A stretch of 64,000 nt of DNA from Hanstruepera flava. GTDB lineage: Bacteria; Bacteroidota; Bacteroidia; Flavobacteriales; Flavobacteriaceae. The notes beneath the pieces were generated by a model. The model was not told where the DNA came from. It saw nothing but the letters and a program-made list of their open reading frames with translations, and made no database searches. The position numbers and the translations under genes are program-made. The DNA lies in the NCBI RefSeq assembly GCF_023634025.1, contig NZ_JALJCW010000001.1:843501-907500 (forward strand), read 5' to 3'. Shown here piece by piece: positions 9,404 to 18,789 of this stretch; position 1 is the stretch's first letter, and the number at the start of each line of letters is the position of its first letter.

Positions 9404-10519
9404 ATGAAATACTATATTATTGCTGGTGAAGCCTCTGGAGATTTACACGGCTCCAACCTCATGAAAGCCTTGCTTAAGCAAGACGTAAATGCTTCGTTTA
9501 GGTTTTGGGGTGGCGACCTAATGGCCAATGTAAGCAATGATTTAGTAAAACATTATCGCGATTTGGCCTTTATGGGTTTTGTTGAAGTTGTTATGAATTT
9601 AAGAACCATAACAAAAAACCTTGCTTTTTGTAAAACAGATATTGAAGCGTACAACCCTGATGTTATTATTTTTATTGATTACCCTGGTTTTAATTTACGC
9701 ATTGCGAAATGGGCTAAACAAAAAGGTTACAAAACACATTATTACATTTCCCCTCAAATTTGGGCGTGGAAAGAAAACCGTATTCATGATATCAAGCGAG
9801 ATGTTGACAAAATGTATGTCATCCTGCCATTTGAAAAAGACTTTTATGAGAAAAAACACAACTACCCAGTTGAGTTTGTTGGACATCCTTTAATTGACGC
9901 TATTGCCAATCGCGAACAGGTTGATGAATTCTCGTTTAGAGCCGAACATGGCTTAAGCGACAAACCCATTATAGCATTATTACCAGGTAGCCGAAAACAA
10001 GAAATAAAAAAAATGCTTTCGGTAATGTTAAGTATTGTAGACCATTATCGGGAATATCAATTTGTAATTGCTGGTGCGCCTAGTCAAGAGTATGATTTTT
10101 ACAAACAATTTATAAAAACCACTAACGTTCATTTTATTTCCAATAAAACTTACGATCTATTAAGTGTTTCAACAGCGGCTTTGGTTACATCTGGAACAGC
10201 AACTCTAGAAACTGCTTTGTTTAAAGTACCTCAAGTGGTTTGTTATAAAGGCAGTTGGATATCCTATCAAATTGGCAAACGCGTTGTGAATTTAGATTAT
10301 ATTTCACTTGTAAACCTTATAATGGATCGTGAAGTGGTAACCGAACTTATTCAAGATACATTTACTAAAAAACAATTGAAGAATGAACTTGATGCATTGT
10401 TAGATGTTGATAACAGAGAACGCTTGTTTTTAGATTATTTTGATTTAGAAAAAAAATTGGGTGGTAAAGGTGCTAGTGAAAAAACAGCACGATTAATATA
10501 TTCAAATCTATTATCTTAA
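9404..10519 (+). CDS. lpxB: Lipid-A-disaccharide synthase LpxB
   Basis: GT19-family enzyme that condenses UDP-2,3-diacylglucosamine with lipid X to form the lipid A disaccharide. The N-terminus YYIIAGEASGDLHGSNLM, the segment VDKMYVILPFEKDFY, the sugar-nucleotide motif LLPGSRKQEI and SGTATLETALFKVPQVVCYK are all family signatures. 371 residues, full length. It overlaps the convergent gene at 10516 by 4 bases. Confidence 0.96.
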   Translation: MKYYIIAGEASGDLHGSNLMKALLKQDVNASFRFWGGDLMANVSNDLVKHYRDLAFMGFVEVVMNLRTITKNLAFCKTDIEAYNPDVIIFIDYPGFNLRIAKWAKQKGYKTHYYISPQIWAWKENRIHDIKRDVDKMYVILPFEKDFYEKKHNYPVEFVGHPLIDAIANREQVDEFSFRAEHGLSDKPIIALLPGSRKQEIKKMLSVMLSIVDHYREYQFVIAGAPSQEYDFYKQFIKTTNVHFISNKTYDLLSVSTAALVTSGTATLETALFKVPQVVCYKGSWISYQIGKRVVNLDYISLVNLIMDREVVTELIQDTFTKKQLKNELDALLDVDNRERLFLDYFDLEKKLGGKGASEKTARLIYSNLLS

Positions 10520-10872
10520 TAAAACCAAAAATTAAACCAATAATAATTACCTGGTTCCAAAGTTCTAACAAACACAAATAAAGGGACAAAAACAATGACT
10601 AATGAAAAGAAACAAAGTACAACTTTTGTTTTAATGGATACACCTTTTTCTGTCAATCGGTAGTCTTGATTTTCAGATTCTTTTCTGAAGTCAAAAATAT
10701 AATTATCTAGAAATTGGTCTTTTAAGTTAGGCATAAACAAACTACCTTTTCTTAAAAACCAACTAATTACAAAAATAAAGATAACAGCAAGCATCATAAC
10801 TGAAAATCCTGTTAGAGTAAAATGTTCATAAGGATTTTCAAAAGGCCATCCGCCTAAAACATTTAGAAACAT
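10516..10872 (-). CDS. Hypothetical protein with two membrane helices
   Basis: 118 residues with helices at about 22-40 and 84-103 and a charged, presumably cytoplasmic loop between them. No known domain recognised. Its stop overlaps the end of lpxB. Upstream lies the cytosine methyltransferase gene on the same strand (47-base gap). Together these two genes interrupt the surE-lpxB-NlpC-comEC run, so they may have arrived together. Confidence 0.6.
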   Translation of the reverse strand: MFLNVLGGWPFENPYEHFTLTGFSVMMLAVIFIFVISWFLRKGSLFMPNLKDQFLDNYIFDFRKESENQDYRLTEKGVSIKTKVVLCFFSLVIVFVPLFVFVRTLEPGNYYWFNFWFY

Positions 10873-10919
10873 CTTTTTTTATAATAAAATAGTATTTAAT
10901 AAAGATAATAAATTTGAAG

Positions 10920-12080
10920 TTAAATCAATTCCTCAAATAGTTTAGGTTCTTTTACACAATCTATCGCACCCTGTAAAATACTTTTAACAGCATTTCCAAT
11001 GGCATAACCCAACAACGGTGGAACAGCATTTCCTATCTGTTGGTACTGACTCAATCCTTTTTCCCAACTCATTTTGGTGCGCATGCCTTGAAACACAAAA
11101 TCATCTGGAAACGATTGTAATCGTGCACCTTCGCGTGCTGTAAAATTTCTGTGTAAAAACGGATGAATAAAATTACTTTGAAATGAAGCCGCTATAGTTG
11201 GCGCTGGTTTGTTGGCATGTAAACGCTGATTGTTTTGCGAAAAGACTATTTTAGATTTCTCTGTTGGCTTACCACGTTTTACAGCCGCATGTTCTGCTGG
11301 TACATGCGCTAAAGATTGACCCGCTTGTATAACCTTGAATCTATCAATTAATCTTTTGGTATGGCGCATGGCCACATGATTGTAAACAATTTGGCTGTTA
11401 TGGCGAACAAATTCCTGAAACGCATTTTGAGGTTTAGATTCATATGTCATTTTTTCTTCACCTTCCGACGCTTGTATTTGAGGTAAATCTGAAATGGCTT
11501 CCCAAACCGTAACTGGATTAGCATAGGTTTTTTTTGGGAAAACAGGCTTTTTATCCAAATCTTTACGGACACCTATCATGATAACACGTTGCCTGTTTTG
11601 GGGCACACCATAATCAGAAGCTAAAAGTACCTCATAATTAACTTGGTAACCTAAACCTGCATTTTCAAACTCTTCTTTCATGAGTTGAATAACCTTTCCC
11701 TTTTGCATAGACAATAAGCCCCTTACATTTTCCATTACAAAAGCTTTGGGCTGTAAATCTGTAACCACTCGAACGAATTCGTAGAATAATTCATTTCTTG
11801 GATCGTCTTTAACTTTATTACGATTTTTATTGGCAAGGGAAAACCCTTGACAAGGTGGCCCACCAATAACAACATCTACATTTTCAGAAATATGTTCTCG
11901 TATTTCCTTTGTGGAAATATGTCGTAAATCATTCTTAATAAATGGTGTTTCCGGAAAGTTATAAGTATATGTTTTCTCGCAGTTTTCATCTAAATCACTA
12001 GCCAAAAGCGTTTTGAATCCAGCCCATTTAAATCCCAAAGCCAAGCCACCACATCCTGAAAACAAATCTACTACTGTCAT
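10920..12080 (-). CDS. DNA (cytosine-5-)-methyltransferase, orphan
   Basis: C5 cytosine methyltransferase. From the chosen start at 12080 it has 386 residues: motif I VVDLFSGCGGLALGF, motif IV GGPPCQGFS (nucleophile Cys77), motif VI ENVRGLL, motif VIII PQNRQRVIMIG, a variable target-recognition region and motif X QYQQIGNAVPP near the end. The open frame extends to 12137, but that extension is hydrophobic and not part of the family. No restriction endonuclease lies beside it, so it looks like an orphan enzyme or the remnant of a restriction system. Target sequence not predictable here. Confidence 0.93.
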   Translation of the reverse strand: MTVVDLFSGCGGLALGFKWAGFKTLLASDLDENCEKTYTYNFPETPFIKNDLRHISTKEIREHISENVDVVIGGPPCQGFSLANKNRNKVKDDPRNELFYEFVRVVTDLQPKAFVMENVRGLLSMQKGKVIQLMKEEFENAGLGYQVNYEVLLASDYGVPQNRQRVIMIGVRKDLDKKPVFPKKTYANPVTVWEAISDLPQIQASEGEEKMTYESKPQNAFQEFVRHNSQIVYNHVAMRHTKRLIDRFKVIQAGQSLAHVPAEHAAVKRGKPTEKSKIVFSQNNQRLHANKPAPTIAASFQSNFIHPFLHRNFTAREGARLQSFPDDFVFQGMRTKMSWEKGLSQYQQIGNAVPPLLGYAIGNAVKSILQGAIDCVKEPKLFEELI

Positions 12081-12188
12081 AAAGTTATTTGATTTTAAAG
12101 CTAAAAATAATAGAATTTGTAGTTCGAGCAAGAACATTTTTTGAAAGGTTATTATTTTTTTAATAACAAAATTGTTTATTTTCGGTGC

Positions 12189-12695
12189 ATGCGAAAAGTA
12201 GCCCTAATTTTTTGTTGTTTAATTTTAATTACGTCTTGTAAATCTAAAAAGACGACTACCTCATCAGCTAGAAAAACACAAAAAACAACTTCAACTTACT
12301 CTAAACCCAATGCAAAAGCAGATGCTATTATTGATTATGCCAAAACTTTCGATGGTGTAAAATACAAGTATGGTGGCACAACCAAAAAAGGCATGGATTG
12401 TTCGGGTTTAGTAACTACCGCATTTAAAAAAGAAGATATTGTATTACCTAGAACAACATCGCAATTAGCCATTACTGGTGATTGGATTGACTTAAAAGAA
12501 GTGCAGAAAGGCGATTTATTATTTTTTGCCACTAAAAAAAACAGCCGAAAGGTCAACCATGTTGGTATTGTAGTTTCTGCCAGACCAAATTATGTTGAAT
12601 TTATTCACTCCACTACTAGCAGAGGTGTAATAACCTCGTTATTATCGGAAAAATATTGGTATTTCGCTTTTGTGCAAGCTAGACGCATTTTGTAA
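12189..12695 (+). CDS. NlpC/P60 (C40) family peptidoglycan endopeptidase, lipoprotein
   Basis: Predicted cell-wall hydrolase cleaving peptide stems. The start at 12189 (MRKVALIFCC) gives a lipoprotein signal with lipobox LITSC; an in-frame extension to a TTG at 12141 is rejected. The C40 domain has the catalytic Cys in MDCSGLV, the His in VNHVGIVV and a polar third residue in EFIHSTTS. 168 residues, a compact single-domain form. Followed by comEC after 21 bases on the same strand. Confidence 0.92.
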   Translation: MRKVALIFCCLILITSCKSKKTTTSSARKTQKTTSTYSKPNAKADAIIDYAKTFDGVKYKYGGTTKKGMDCSGLVTTAFKKEDIVLPRTTSQLAITGDWIDLKEVQKGDLLFFATKKNSRKVNHVGIVVSARPNYVEFIHSTTSRGVITSLLSEKYWYFAFVQARRIL

Positions 12696-12716
12696 GTTTT
12701 TTATTAACTTACTTAT

Positions 12717-14756
12717 GTGAAAGCAATTGATTTCCCCATAGTCAAACTAACCCTATGTCTAGTTATTGGTATAATATTAGGCACATATTGTGATATTTCC
12801 TTAAATTTTAGCCTGATTATTTCTGTTTGTCTTTTGCTTATTCTTTTTGTTAGCTATTTTATTTCAAGACATTCCCTTAAAAGACATACTGATTTTGCAA
12901 TACTAGCCTATTTCACCTTGATATCTGTTGGAATTTCTATTAAGAACCTTCACAACCAACAGAACTTTAACAACTACTATTCAAAGGTATTGAAGCTAAA
13001 CAATAACGATTTGCATCTTATTAAAATAACGATAGCTGAAAACCTAAAACCCAACCAAACATTTAATAGATATGTTGCTAAAATAACCAAAGTTGATTCG
13101 GTAAATGTTATTGGCAAAATATTGTTGAATTTTAAAAGAGATTCAACACATACACTATTTAATATTGACACACAATTGGTTTTAAAAGGACGGTTACAAG
13201 AACTTTATCCGCCTTTAAATCCGCATCAATTTGATTATAAAGCGTATTTAAACAATCATGATATTTACGCTCAAATGTATAGTGATTCTGCCTCGGTTAT
13301 AGTTGAGCATACAGAAATGCATTCGGTTTTTGGTTATGCAGATTATGTTAGAAGAAAAGTAATTTCTAAACTCGATAACTATCATTTTGAGCCGAATGAA
13401 ATGGCCGTTATAAAAGCTTTGTTTTTAGGTCAACGTCAAGATATCAGCAATGAACTCCGTCAGCAATATGTTGATGCTGGTGCCATACACATTTTAGCTA
13501 TTTCTGGTTTACACATTGGAATTATTCTAATTATCCTAAACCACATTTTTGGTTTTTTAAAACGTTTTAAAAAAGGGTATGTTTTAAAAACCATACTCAT
13601 TCTCTTTTTGCTTTGGGCATTTGCTATTATTGCTGGATTGTCACCTTCGGTTTTACGAGCTGTAACCATGTTTAGTGTTGTAGCAATCGCCATGAATCTA
13701 AAACGCCCCTATAACATTTACAATACGTTAGCCATTTCGGCATTTGTGTTGTTACTTTTTAACCCTATGCTGTTGTTTGAAATAGGATTTCAATTAAGTT
13801 ATTTGGCGGTAATTGGCATAGTTAGTATTCAACCGCTATTGTTTAATGCTATAAAAACCAAGTATTGGTTTATAAACAAAATTTTAATCTTACTTACGGT
13901 GTCAATAGCGGCTCAAATAGGTGTATTGCCTTTAAGTTTATTCTACTTCCATCAATTCCCTGGTTTATTCTTTATTTCCAACGTTGTTGTTATCCCGTTT
14001 TTAGGGTTTATTTTAAGTTGTGGTTTTATTGTTACCGTATTAGCATTATTAAATATACCATACAACTTTTTGGTATTACTATTTGAAACACTCATTAGGT
14101 GGATGAATCAGTTTTTTAATTGGGTATCACAACAGGACACTTTTATATTTAAGAATATAAGTTTTACGCTCATTATGGTAATTAGCTGCTATCTATTAAT
14201 CATTTGCATAACACGACTATTAGTTGCTTTTCATTACAAAAGGCTAATTTATGTTTTAATTTCTATTATGGTTTTTCAAGGTATTTACCTTTACACCAAT
14301 TATTCAAATAAAGCCAATAGCGAACTCGTAATTTTCCATAAAAGCAGACACAGTGTAATAGGCAAAAAGCAAGATGACATATTATTGCTGTCCCATGATT
14401 TAGATTCTATAAAAAGACACTCGGATTATATTATTCAAAATTATACTGTTGGAAATTTTATAGATTCAACCAGAGAAGATAATATATCAAACCTCTATCA
14501 ATTAAACGATAAAACGCTTCTAGTAGTTGATAGCACAAGTGTTTACAGTAATCTTTCTTTTCAGCCGGATTATGTTTTGTTAAGGCAATCACCTAAAATC
14601 AATTTAAACCGTTTATTGGATAGTTTAAAGATTAAAACGGTTGTAACCGATGGCAGCAATTACACATCGTATGTTAAACGTTGGCAACAAACGTGTTTAA
14701 AACAAAACGTCCCTTTTCACTACACTGGTGAAAAGGGAGCTTTTATAATAAAATAG
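12717..14756 (+). CDS. comEC: ComEC/Rec2-family competence/DNA-uptake membrane protein
   Basis: Inner-membrane channel for transforming DNA. 679 residues from a GTG start at 12717. It has N-terminal helices, a DUF4131 extracytoplasmic part (about 60-195), then the competence domain with the signature IHILAISGLHIGI and GLSPSVLRAVTM, about eight helices, and a C-terminal soluble part. That C-terminal part lacks the HxHxDH metal motif of the metallo-beta-lactamase nuclease domain found in long ComEC proteins; it is a short, degenerate version. The ATG at 12715 is out of frame. Confidence 0.88.
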   Translation: MKAIDFPIVKLTLCLVIGIILGTYCDISLNFSLIISVCLLLILFVSYFISRHSLKRHTDFAILAYFTLISVGISIKNLHNQQNFNNYYSKVLKLNNNDLHLIKITIAENLKPNQTFNRYVAKITKVDSVNVIGKILLNFKRDSTHTLFNIDTQLVLKGRLQELYPPLNPHQFDYKAYLNNHDIYAQMYSDSASVIVEHTEMHSVFGYADYVRRKVISKLDNYHFEPNEMAVIKALFLGQRQDISNELRQQYVDAGAIHILAISGLHIGIILIILNHIFGFLKRFKKGYVLKTILILFLLWAFAIIAGLSPSVLRAVTMFSVVAIAMNLKRPYNIYNTLAISAFVLLLFNPMLLFEIGFQLSYLAVIGIVSIQPLLFNAIKTKYWFINKILILLTVSIAAQIGVLPLSLFYFHQFPGLFFISNVVVIPFLGFILSCGFIVTVLALLNIPYNFLVLLFETLIRWMNQFFNWVSQQDTFIFKNISFTLIMVISCYLLIICITRLLVAFHYKRLIYVLISIMVFQGIYLYTNYSNKANSELVIFHKSRHSVIGKKQDDILLLSHDLDSIKRHSDYIIQNYTVGNFIDSTREDNISNLYQLNDKTLLVVDSTSVYSNLSFQPDYVLLRQSPKINLNRLLDSLKIKTVVTDGSNYTSYVKRWQQTCLKQNVPFHYTGEKGAFIIK

Positions 14757-14764
14757 ACTGTTTT

Positions 14765-15310
14765 CTAATTTGAAAATTCAGGTTTAAACGCCTCATAATA
14801 AGCCGTAAAATCATCTTGGGTTTTAAAGTCCTTGTAATCACCTTCTTTAAAGAGCTTTAAATATAACTCTAATTGTTGTGGTTTTTTGTAACCAATTACT
14901 GGTGTTAAAAACTCACCATCCTCTCCTAAAAACACGATGGTAGGATAGGAACGAATGCTAAAATATCGTGCTAGTTGATGAACCGAGTTTCTTCTATTAG
15001 CTTTTGCAGGATCGTAATTAGGGTTTGTATACGTTTTGCCTTTAAAGTTTACAGTCTCATTCCCTTCTGCGTTAAATTTAACGGCATAATAATGTTTATT
15101 TACATAATCAACTACATCTTTATTATGAAACGTATTTTTATCCAGCATTTTACAAGGCCCACACCAGTTGGTGTAAACATCCATCATGATTTTTTTTGGC
15201 TTTTTCTTTTGGAGTTTAACAGCTTCTTCTAACGAAACCCAATTAATTTCTTGCGCTTGTAGTGGTATCGCAAAAATCAATGCTATAGCTATAAATAAGA
15301 CTTTTTTCAT
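14765..15310 (-). CDS. Secreted thioredoxin-like protein
   Basis: Thioredoxin-fold protein of 181 residues with an N-terminal signal peptide ending in PLQAQ, so it works in the periplasm. The redox motif is WCGPCK, preceded by MMDVYTN, and a cis-Pro is present in RSYPTIVFL. The start at 15310 (MKKVLFIAI) is preferred to the in-frame Met at 15352 because the signal peptide begins there. Likely a thiol reductase or oxidase; partner unknown. It converges on comEC with an 8-base gap. Confidence 0.87.
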   Translation of the reverse strand: MKKVLFIAIALIFAIPLQAQEINWVSLEEAVKLQKKKPKKIMMDVYTNWCGPCKMLDKNTFHNKDVVDYVNKHYYAVKFNAEGNETVNFKGKTYTNPNYDPAKANRRNSVHQLARYFSIRSYPTIVFLGEDGEFLTPVIGYKKPQQLELYLKLFKEGDYKDFKTQDDFTAYYEAFKPEFSN

Positions 15311-15376
15311 GTTTTTTAATTTTCTATTCTGTCGATTTGAGGTTAAAATCATTTCAATAACCGTACCTAAAATATA

Positions 15377-15403
15377 AAAAACACGCCAAGAATGACGTGT
15401 TTT
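15377..15403 (-). terminator. Intrinsic terminator after the POT transporter operon
   Basis: Inverted repeat AAAACACG...CGTGTTTT with inner CA/TG pairs and an AGAA loop, followed on the minus strand by a T-rich tract. It lies 26 bases past the end of the POT gene at 15429 and upstream of the thioredoxin-like gene. Confidence 0.6.
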
Positions 15404-15428
15404 GCGTTTATTTTAACGATTTTTTCGA

Positions 15429-17210
15429 TTAACGAACACCGTGCATCAATCTTTTAAGCAGTGGATTCAATACTATTGAAACTAATCCGGCACCAATTGG
15501 CACAAGCGTAAATATTAAAAAGAACGTACTCATTGAGTATTCTTCAGAAATTTTATCAATCATACCTCCCATTGTTCCAGCGGCTTTTTGACCAACTGCA
15601 ATGGCCAAATACCAGATACCAAACATAAAACCAATCATACGTGCTGGCACCAACTTACTTAAATAGGATAACCCAACAGGAGAGATACACAACTCTCCCA
15701 TAGTATGAAATAAATAGGCCATAATCAAGAAAATCATACTTACCGAAGCCGTTTTAGCTCCCGATGGAATCTCTCCTGCTCCATAGGATAAAAATGCAAA
15801 GCCCAACCCTAATAGAATTAAACCAATACCATATTTCATAGCAGCACTGGGATTGTATTTGCTCTCCCACCAACGTGAAAACAATGGTGCCAATGTTATA
15901 ATAAAGAACGAGTTTAAAATTCCAAACCAAGTCGCTTCAACTTCATTACCCTCTTGCGAAAACTTATCATTCAATCTGTATAAAACTAAAAACCATAATC
16001 CTGCAAATGCAATAGCCAAAATAATGTTGGATAAACCTATTCGAGAAAAAGTCTTTTTCGCCAATAAAAACAATACCCACGTAATAATAATTAAAGGTAC
16101 TGTGGTTAACAATGCGTCTATTACTTTAAAAACCATTGCTGCATTTCCTACTAATTCTCTATTAGTATAGTCGCGTGCAAACAAGGTCATAGAGCCCAAA
16201 GATTGCTCAAAAAATGCAAAGAAAAACACAGTAAAAACTCCAAAAATAGATACAGCAATTATTCGGTCTCTAACCACAGGAATATATCGCGCAATTCGTG
16301 TAACAAGCAAAATAAGAAATAATGCCAAAGCCGCTAAAACAACTACATTAGAACCACTTAAACCACCTACTTCAAATGGTAACATATTAATATCACCAAT
16401 CTTTTCCATAGGATCATTAAACAGATATAATAATCCACCGATTGATGAAAGCACGATAAGTACTTTATCAAACATAGTAAACGGATTCAGCTTTTCTTCA
16501 GATTCAGCATTATGTTCTTTAGGAGCTTCTTCATTTATGTTTTGTGGCAATTCTACTTCATGTATTATAGTAGGCTTGGCACCAATACTTCCAAAAAGAC
16601 TACCTGCCAACCAAAATTGCAACATCCCCAACAACATAAAAATACCTGCTAGACCAAAGCCCCAAGACCATCCAAAATTTTCAGCCAAATATCCACAGAG
16701 CATCATTCCAAAAAAGGCACCGGCATTTACACCCATATAAAAAATAGTATAAGCCCCATCTTTTTTAGATTCCTTACCCTTATACATGGTTGAAATTATT
16801 GACGTTATGTTCGGCTTAAAGAAACCTGTTCCTATTACCAATAAAGCCAATCCTAAATAAAAAGACATGGTTGTTTCTAGCGCCATTGCAGCATGACCAA
16901 GAGTCATAATCACACAGCCTATTACAACCGCAATTCGGTAACCGGTTATTTTATCAGCAATCCAGCCACCAACAATAGGCGTTAAATAGAGTAAAGACGC
17001 ATAAGTCCCAATTAATGCCAAAGCATGTTCTCGTGGCCATTCCCAACCTGGATTATCGCTTAAAATAGGTTCTGTTAAGAACAGAACTAATAAAATGCGC
17101 ATACCGTAGAACGAAAATCGCTCCCACATTTCGGTAAAAAATAACACGAACAATCCTGCTGGATGACCTATAACCTTATCTTTAAATAAATTTTCAATAT
17201 CAGTATTCAT
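15429..17210 (-). CDS. Proton-dependent oligopeptide transporter (POT/PTR2 family)
   Basis: Major-facilitator symporter importing di- and tripeptides with protons. A 593-residue membrane protein with 12 or more helices. The POT signatures are present: FTEMWERFSFYGMRILLVLFL (the ExxERFxxYG motif) at the start, GTGFFKPNITSIIS, FYMGVNAGAFFG, and the late GELCISPVGLSYLSKLVP. A long charged loop (about 225-245) separates two helix groups. Third gene of the operon with dipeptidyl peptidase and a second POT gene, 25 bases after it. Confidence 0.94.
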   Translation of the reverse strand: MNTDIENLFKDKVIGHPAGLFVLFFTEMWERFSFYGMRILLVLFLTEPILSDNPGWEWPREHALALIGTYASLLYLTPIVGGWIADKITGYRIAVVIGCVIMTLGHAAMALETTMSFYLGLALLVIGTGFFKPNITSIISTMYKGKESKKDGAYTIFYMGVNAGAFFGMMLCGYLAENFGWSWGFGLAGIFMLLGMLQFWLAGSLFGSIGAKPTIIHEVELPQNINEEAPKEHNAESEEKLNPFTMFDKVLIVLSSIGGLLYLFNDPMEKIGDINMLPFEVGGLSGSNVVVLAALALFLILLVTRIARYIPVVRDRIIAVSIFGVFTVFFFAFFEQSLGSMTLFARDYTNRELVGNAAMVFKVIDALLTTVPLIIITWVLFLLAKKTFSRIGLSNIILAIAFAGLWFLVLYRLNDKFSQEGNEVEATWFGILNSFFIITLAPLFSRWWESKYNPSAAMKYGIGLILLGLGFAFLSYGAGEIPSGAKTASVSMIFLIMAYLFHTMGELCISPVGLSYLSKLVPARMIGFMFGIWYLAIAVGQKAAGTMGGMIDKISEEYSMSTFFLIFTLVPIGAGLVSIVLNPLLKRLMHGVR

Positions 17211-17235
17211 ATATAGTTAGTTTAGTTAATGTAAA

Positions 17236-18771
17236 TTAGTGAACGTTACCCATTAGTTTTTTCATGAGTGGTGAAAACACAAGGACAACTAATCCTGCTC
17301 CTAATGCATACTGCCCTATTAAACTGAAGCCTTCAGTATAAACTGACAAGGTTTGCATACCTCCAACATTTACATCTGTACTTTCAATAGATAATTGTTT
17401 AGAAATGAACCCAACAATTTGAAAAGCAAAAGCAGAAGACAGGAACCAAACGCCCATCATAAATGCCACAATTCGTTTTGGTGATAAATCTGTAATTTTT
17501 GATAGTCCAACTGGCGACATAAATAACTCTCCAATAGACAAAATGAAATACATAACCAACAAATAGACCATTGGAACCATTCCATTTTCATTGGCACTGG
17601 CGCCGCTTAAACCTAAAATATAAAAGCTAACACCTGCAAGCACTAGTCCCAAACCAAATTTATAAGGTGTACGAGGATTTAAATTACGTTTTGATAAGTA
17701 AGCCCACAAGAAAGAAACAGGAATGGAAAGAACAATTATAAATATTGGGTTTAATGAGTTTGTTTGAGCAGCATTCAAAAATGTCAAATCAACATTCCTA
17801 TCAGCAAAAAGTGTAATTATACTACCTGAAAGTTCATGAAAACCCCAAAACAATGTCATGAAAAAGGTTATCAATACAGCCATAATTAGTTTTTTACGCT
17901 CATCTGAATTAGACTTAACAATTATGAACAGCATATATATCAAAACACTTATGCCTATTAAAACAAAAAGAATATTGACAATATTTTTGTCTCCAAATAA
18001 AGTTTCTCCATTACCCACAGCTTTATAAGCTGAAAGCAAATAAGCAATTAATGGGGCTGCCAAAAAAGCAACAATAGGAACAAATGTTTTTTGTGGAATA
18101 CCTAGTATCTTCTTTTCGTATAATTCAGGATTAGGAGGCAAACCTCTATTCCCAAAAACATTTTTTTTGATTCCGCTCCAAAAAAACAACAATCCAGTTA
18201 CCATTCCAATTCCGGCTAATCCAAATCCGTAATGCCAACCATAAGTCTCACCTAGCCAACCACAAAGTAAAGGTGATGCAAATGCTCCAATGTTAATTCC
18301 CATATAAAAAATGGTAAAACCTGAATCTTTACGCTCGTCACCATCTTTATATAATGAGCCTACAAAAGTAGATATGTTTGGTTTGAAAAATCCATTACCA
18401 ACCACAATAAATGCTAACGCCAAAAAGAATGCTATGTCATTTTCAATAGCTAATACAAAGTGACCTATAGCCATAAGCACTCCTCCTAAAAATATTGAAC
18501 TACGCATACCTAAAATCTTATCAGATATACGCCCTCCAATTACTGTTGAAGCATAAACCAAAGATCCATAGGATGCATACACAGCTGCCGAAGCAGCATC
18601 TTTTTCTGCTAGAGCTTTGAAGATTTCGTTTACCATGTAAAGCATTAACAATGCTCGCATACCATAGAAACTAAAACGCTCCCATAACTCAGCAAAGAAT
18701 AAATAAAACAGCCCTTTTGGGTGTCCAAATAATTCTGGTTCTTCTTTAAAATGGTCTAATTGATCTGCCAT
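17236..18771 (-). CDS. Proton-dependent oligopeptide transporter (POT/PTR2 family)
   Basis: Second POT-family peptide/proton symporter, 511 residues, shorter than its neighbour. Motifs: FAELWERFSFYGMRALLMLYM at the start, GNGFFKPNISTFVG, FYMGINIGAFASP and GELFMSPVGLSKITDLSP. The two paralogues are clearly related but diverged, so they may differ in peptide preference. The gene lies 18 bases downstream of the S9 peptidase, whose dipeptide products it would import. Confidence 0.94.
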   Translation of the reverse strand: MADQLDHFKEEPELFGHPKGLFYLFFAELWERFSFYGMRALLMLYMVNEIFKALAEKDAASAAVYASYGSLVYASTVIGGRISDKILGMRSSIFLGGVLMAIGHFVLAIENDIAFFLALAFIVVGNGFFKPNISTFVGSLYKDGDERKDSGFTIFYMGINIGAFASPLLCGWLGETYGWHYGFGLAGIGMVTGLLFFWSGIKKNVFGNRGLPPNPELYEKKILGIPQKTFVPIVAFLAAPLIAYLLSAYKAVGNGETLFGDKNIVNILFVLIGISVLIYMLFIIVKSNSDERKKLIMAVLITFFMTLFWGFHELSGSIITLFADRNVDLTFLNAAQTNSLNPIFIIVLSIPVSFLWAYLSKRNLNPRTPYKFGLGLVLAGVSFYILGLSGASANENGMVPMVYLLVMYFILSIGELFMSPVGLSKITDLSPKRIVAFMMGVWFLSSAFAFQIVGFISKQLSIESTDVNVGGMQTLSVYTEGFSLIGQYALGAGLVVLVFSPLMKKLMGNVH

Positions 18772-18789
18772 ATATAATTTGTTAGTTAG

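Noticed and set aside
12148-12168. AT-only inverted repeat GTTATTA/TAATAAC before the NlpC/P60 gene
   Set aside because: No GC pairs to speak of and no role for a terminator there; likely chance in AT-rich DNA.
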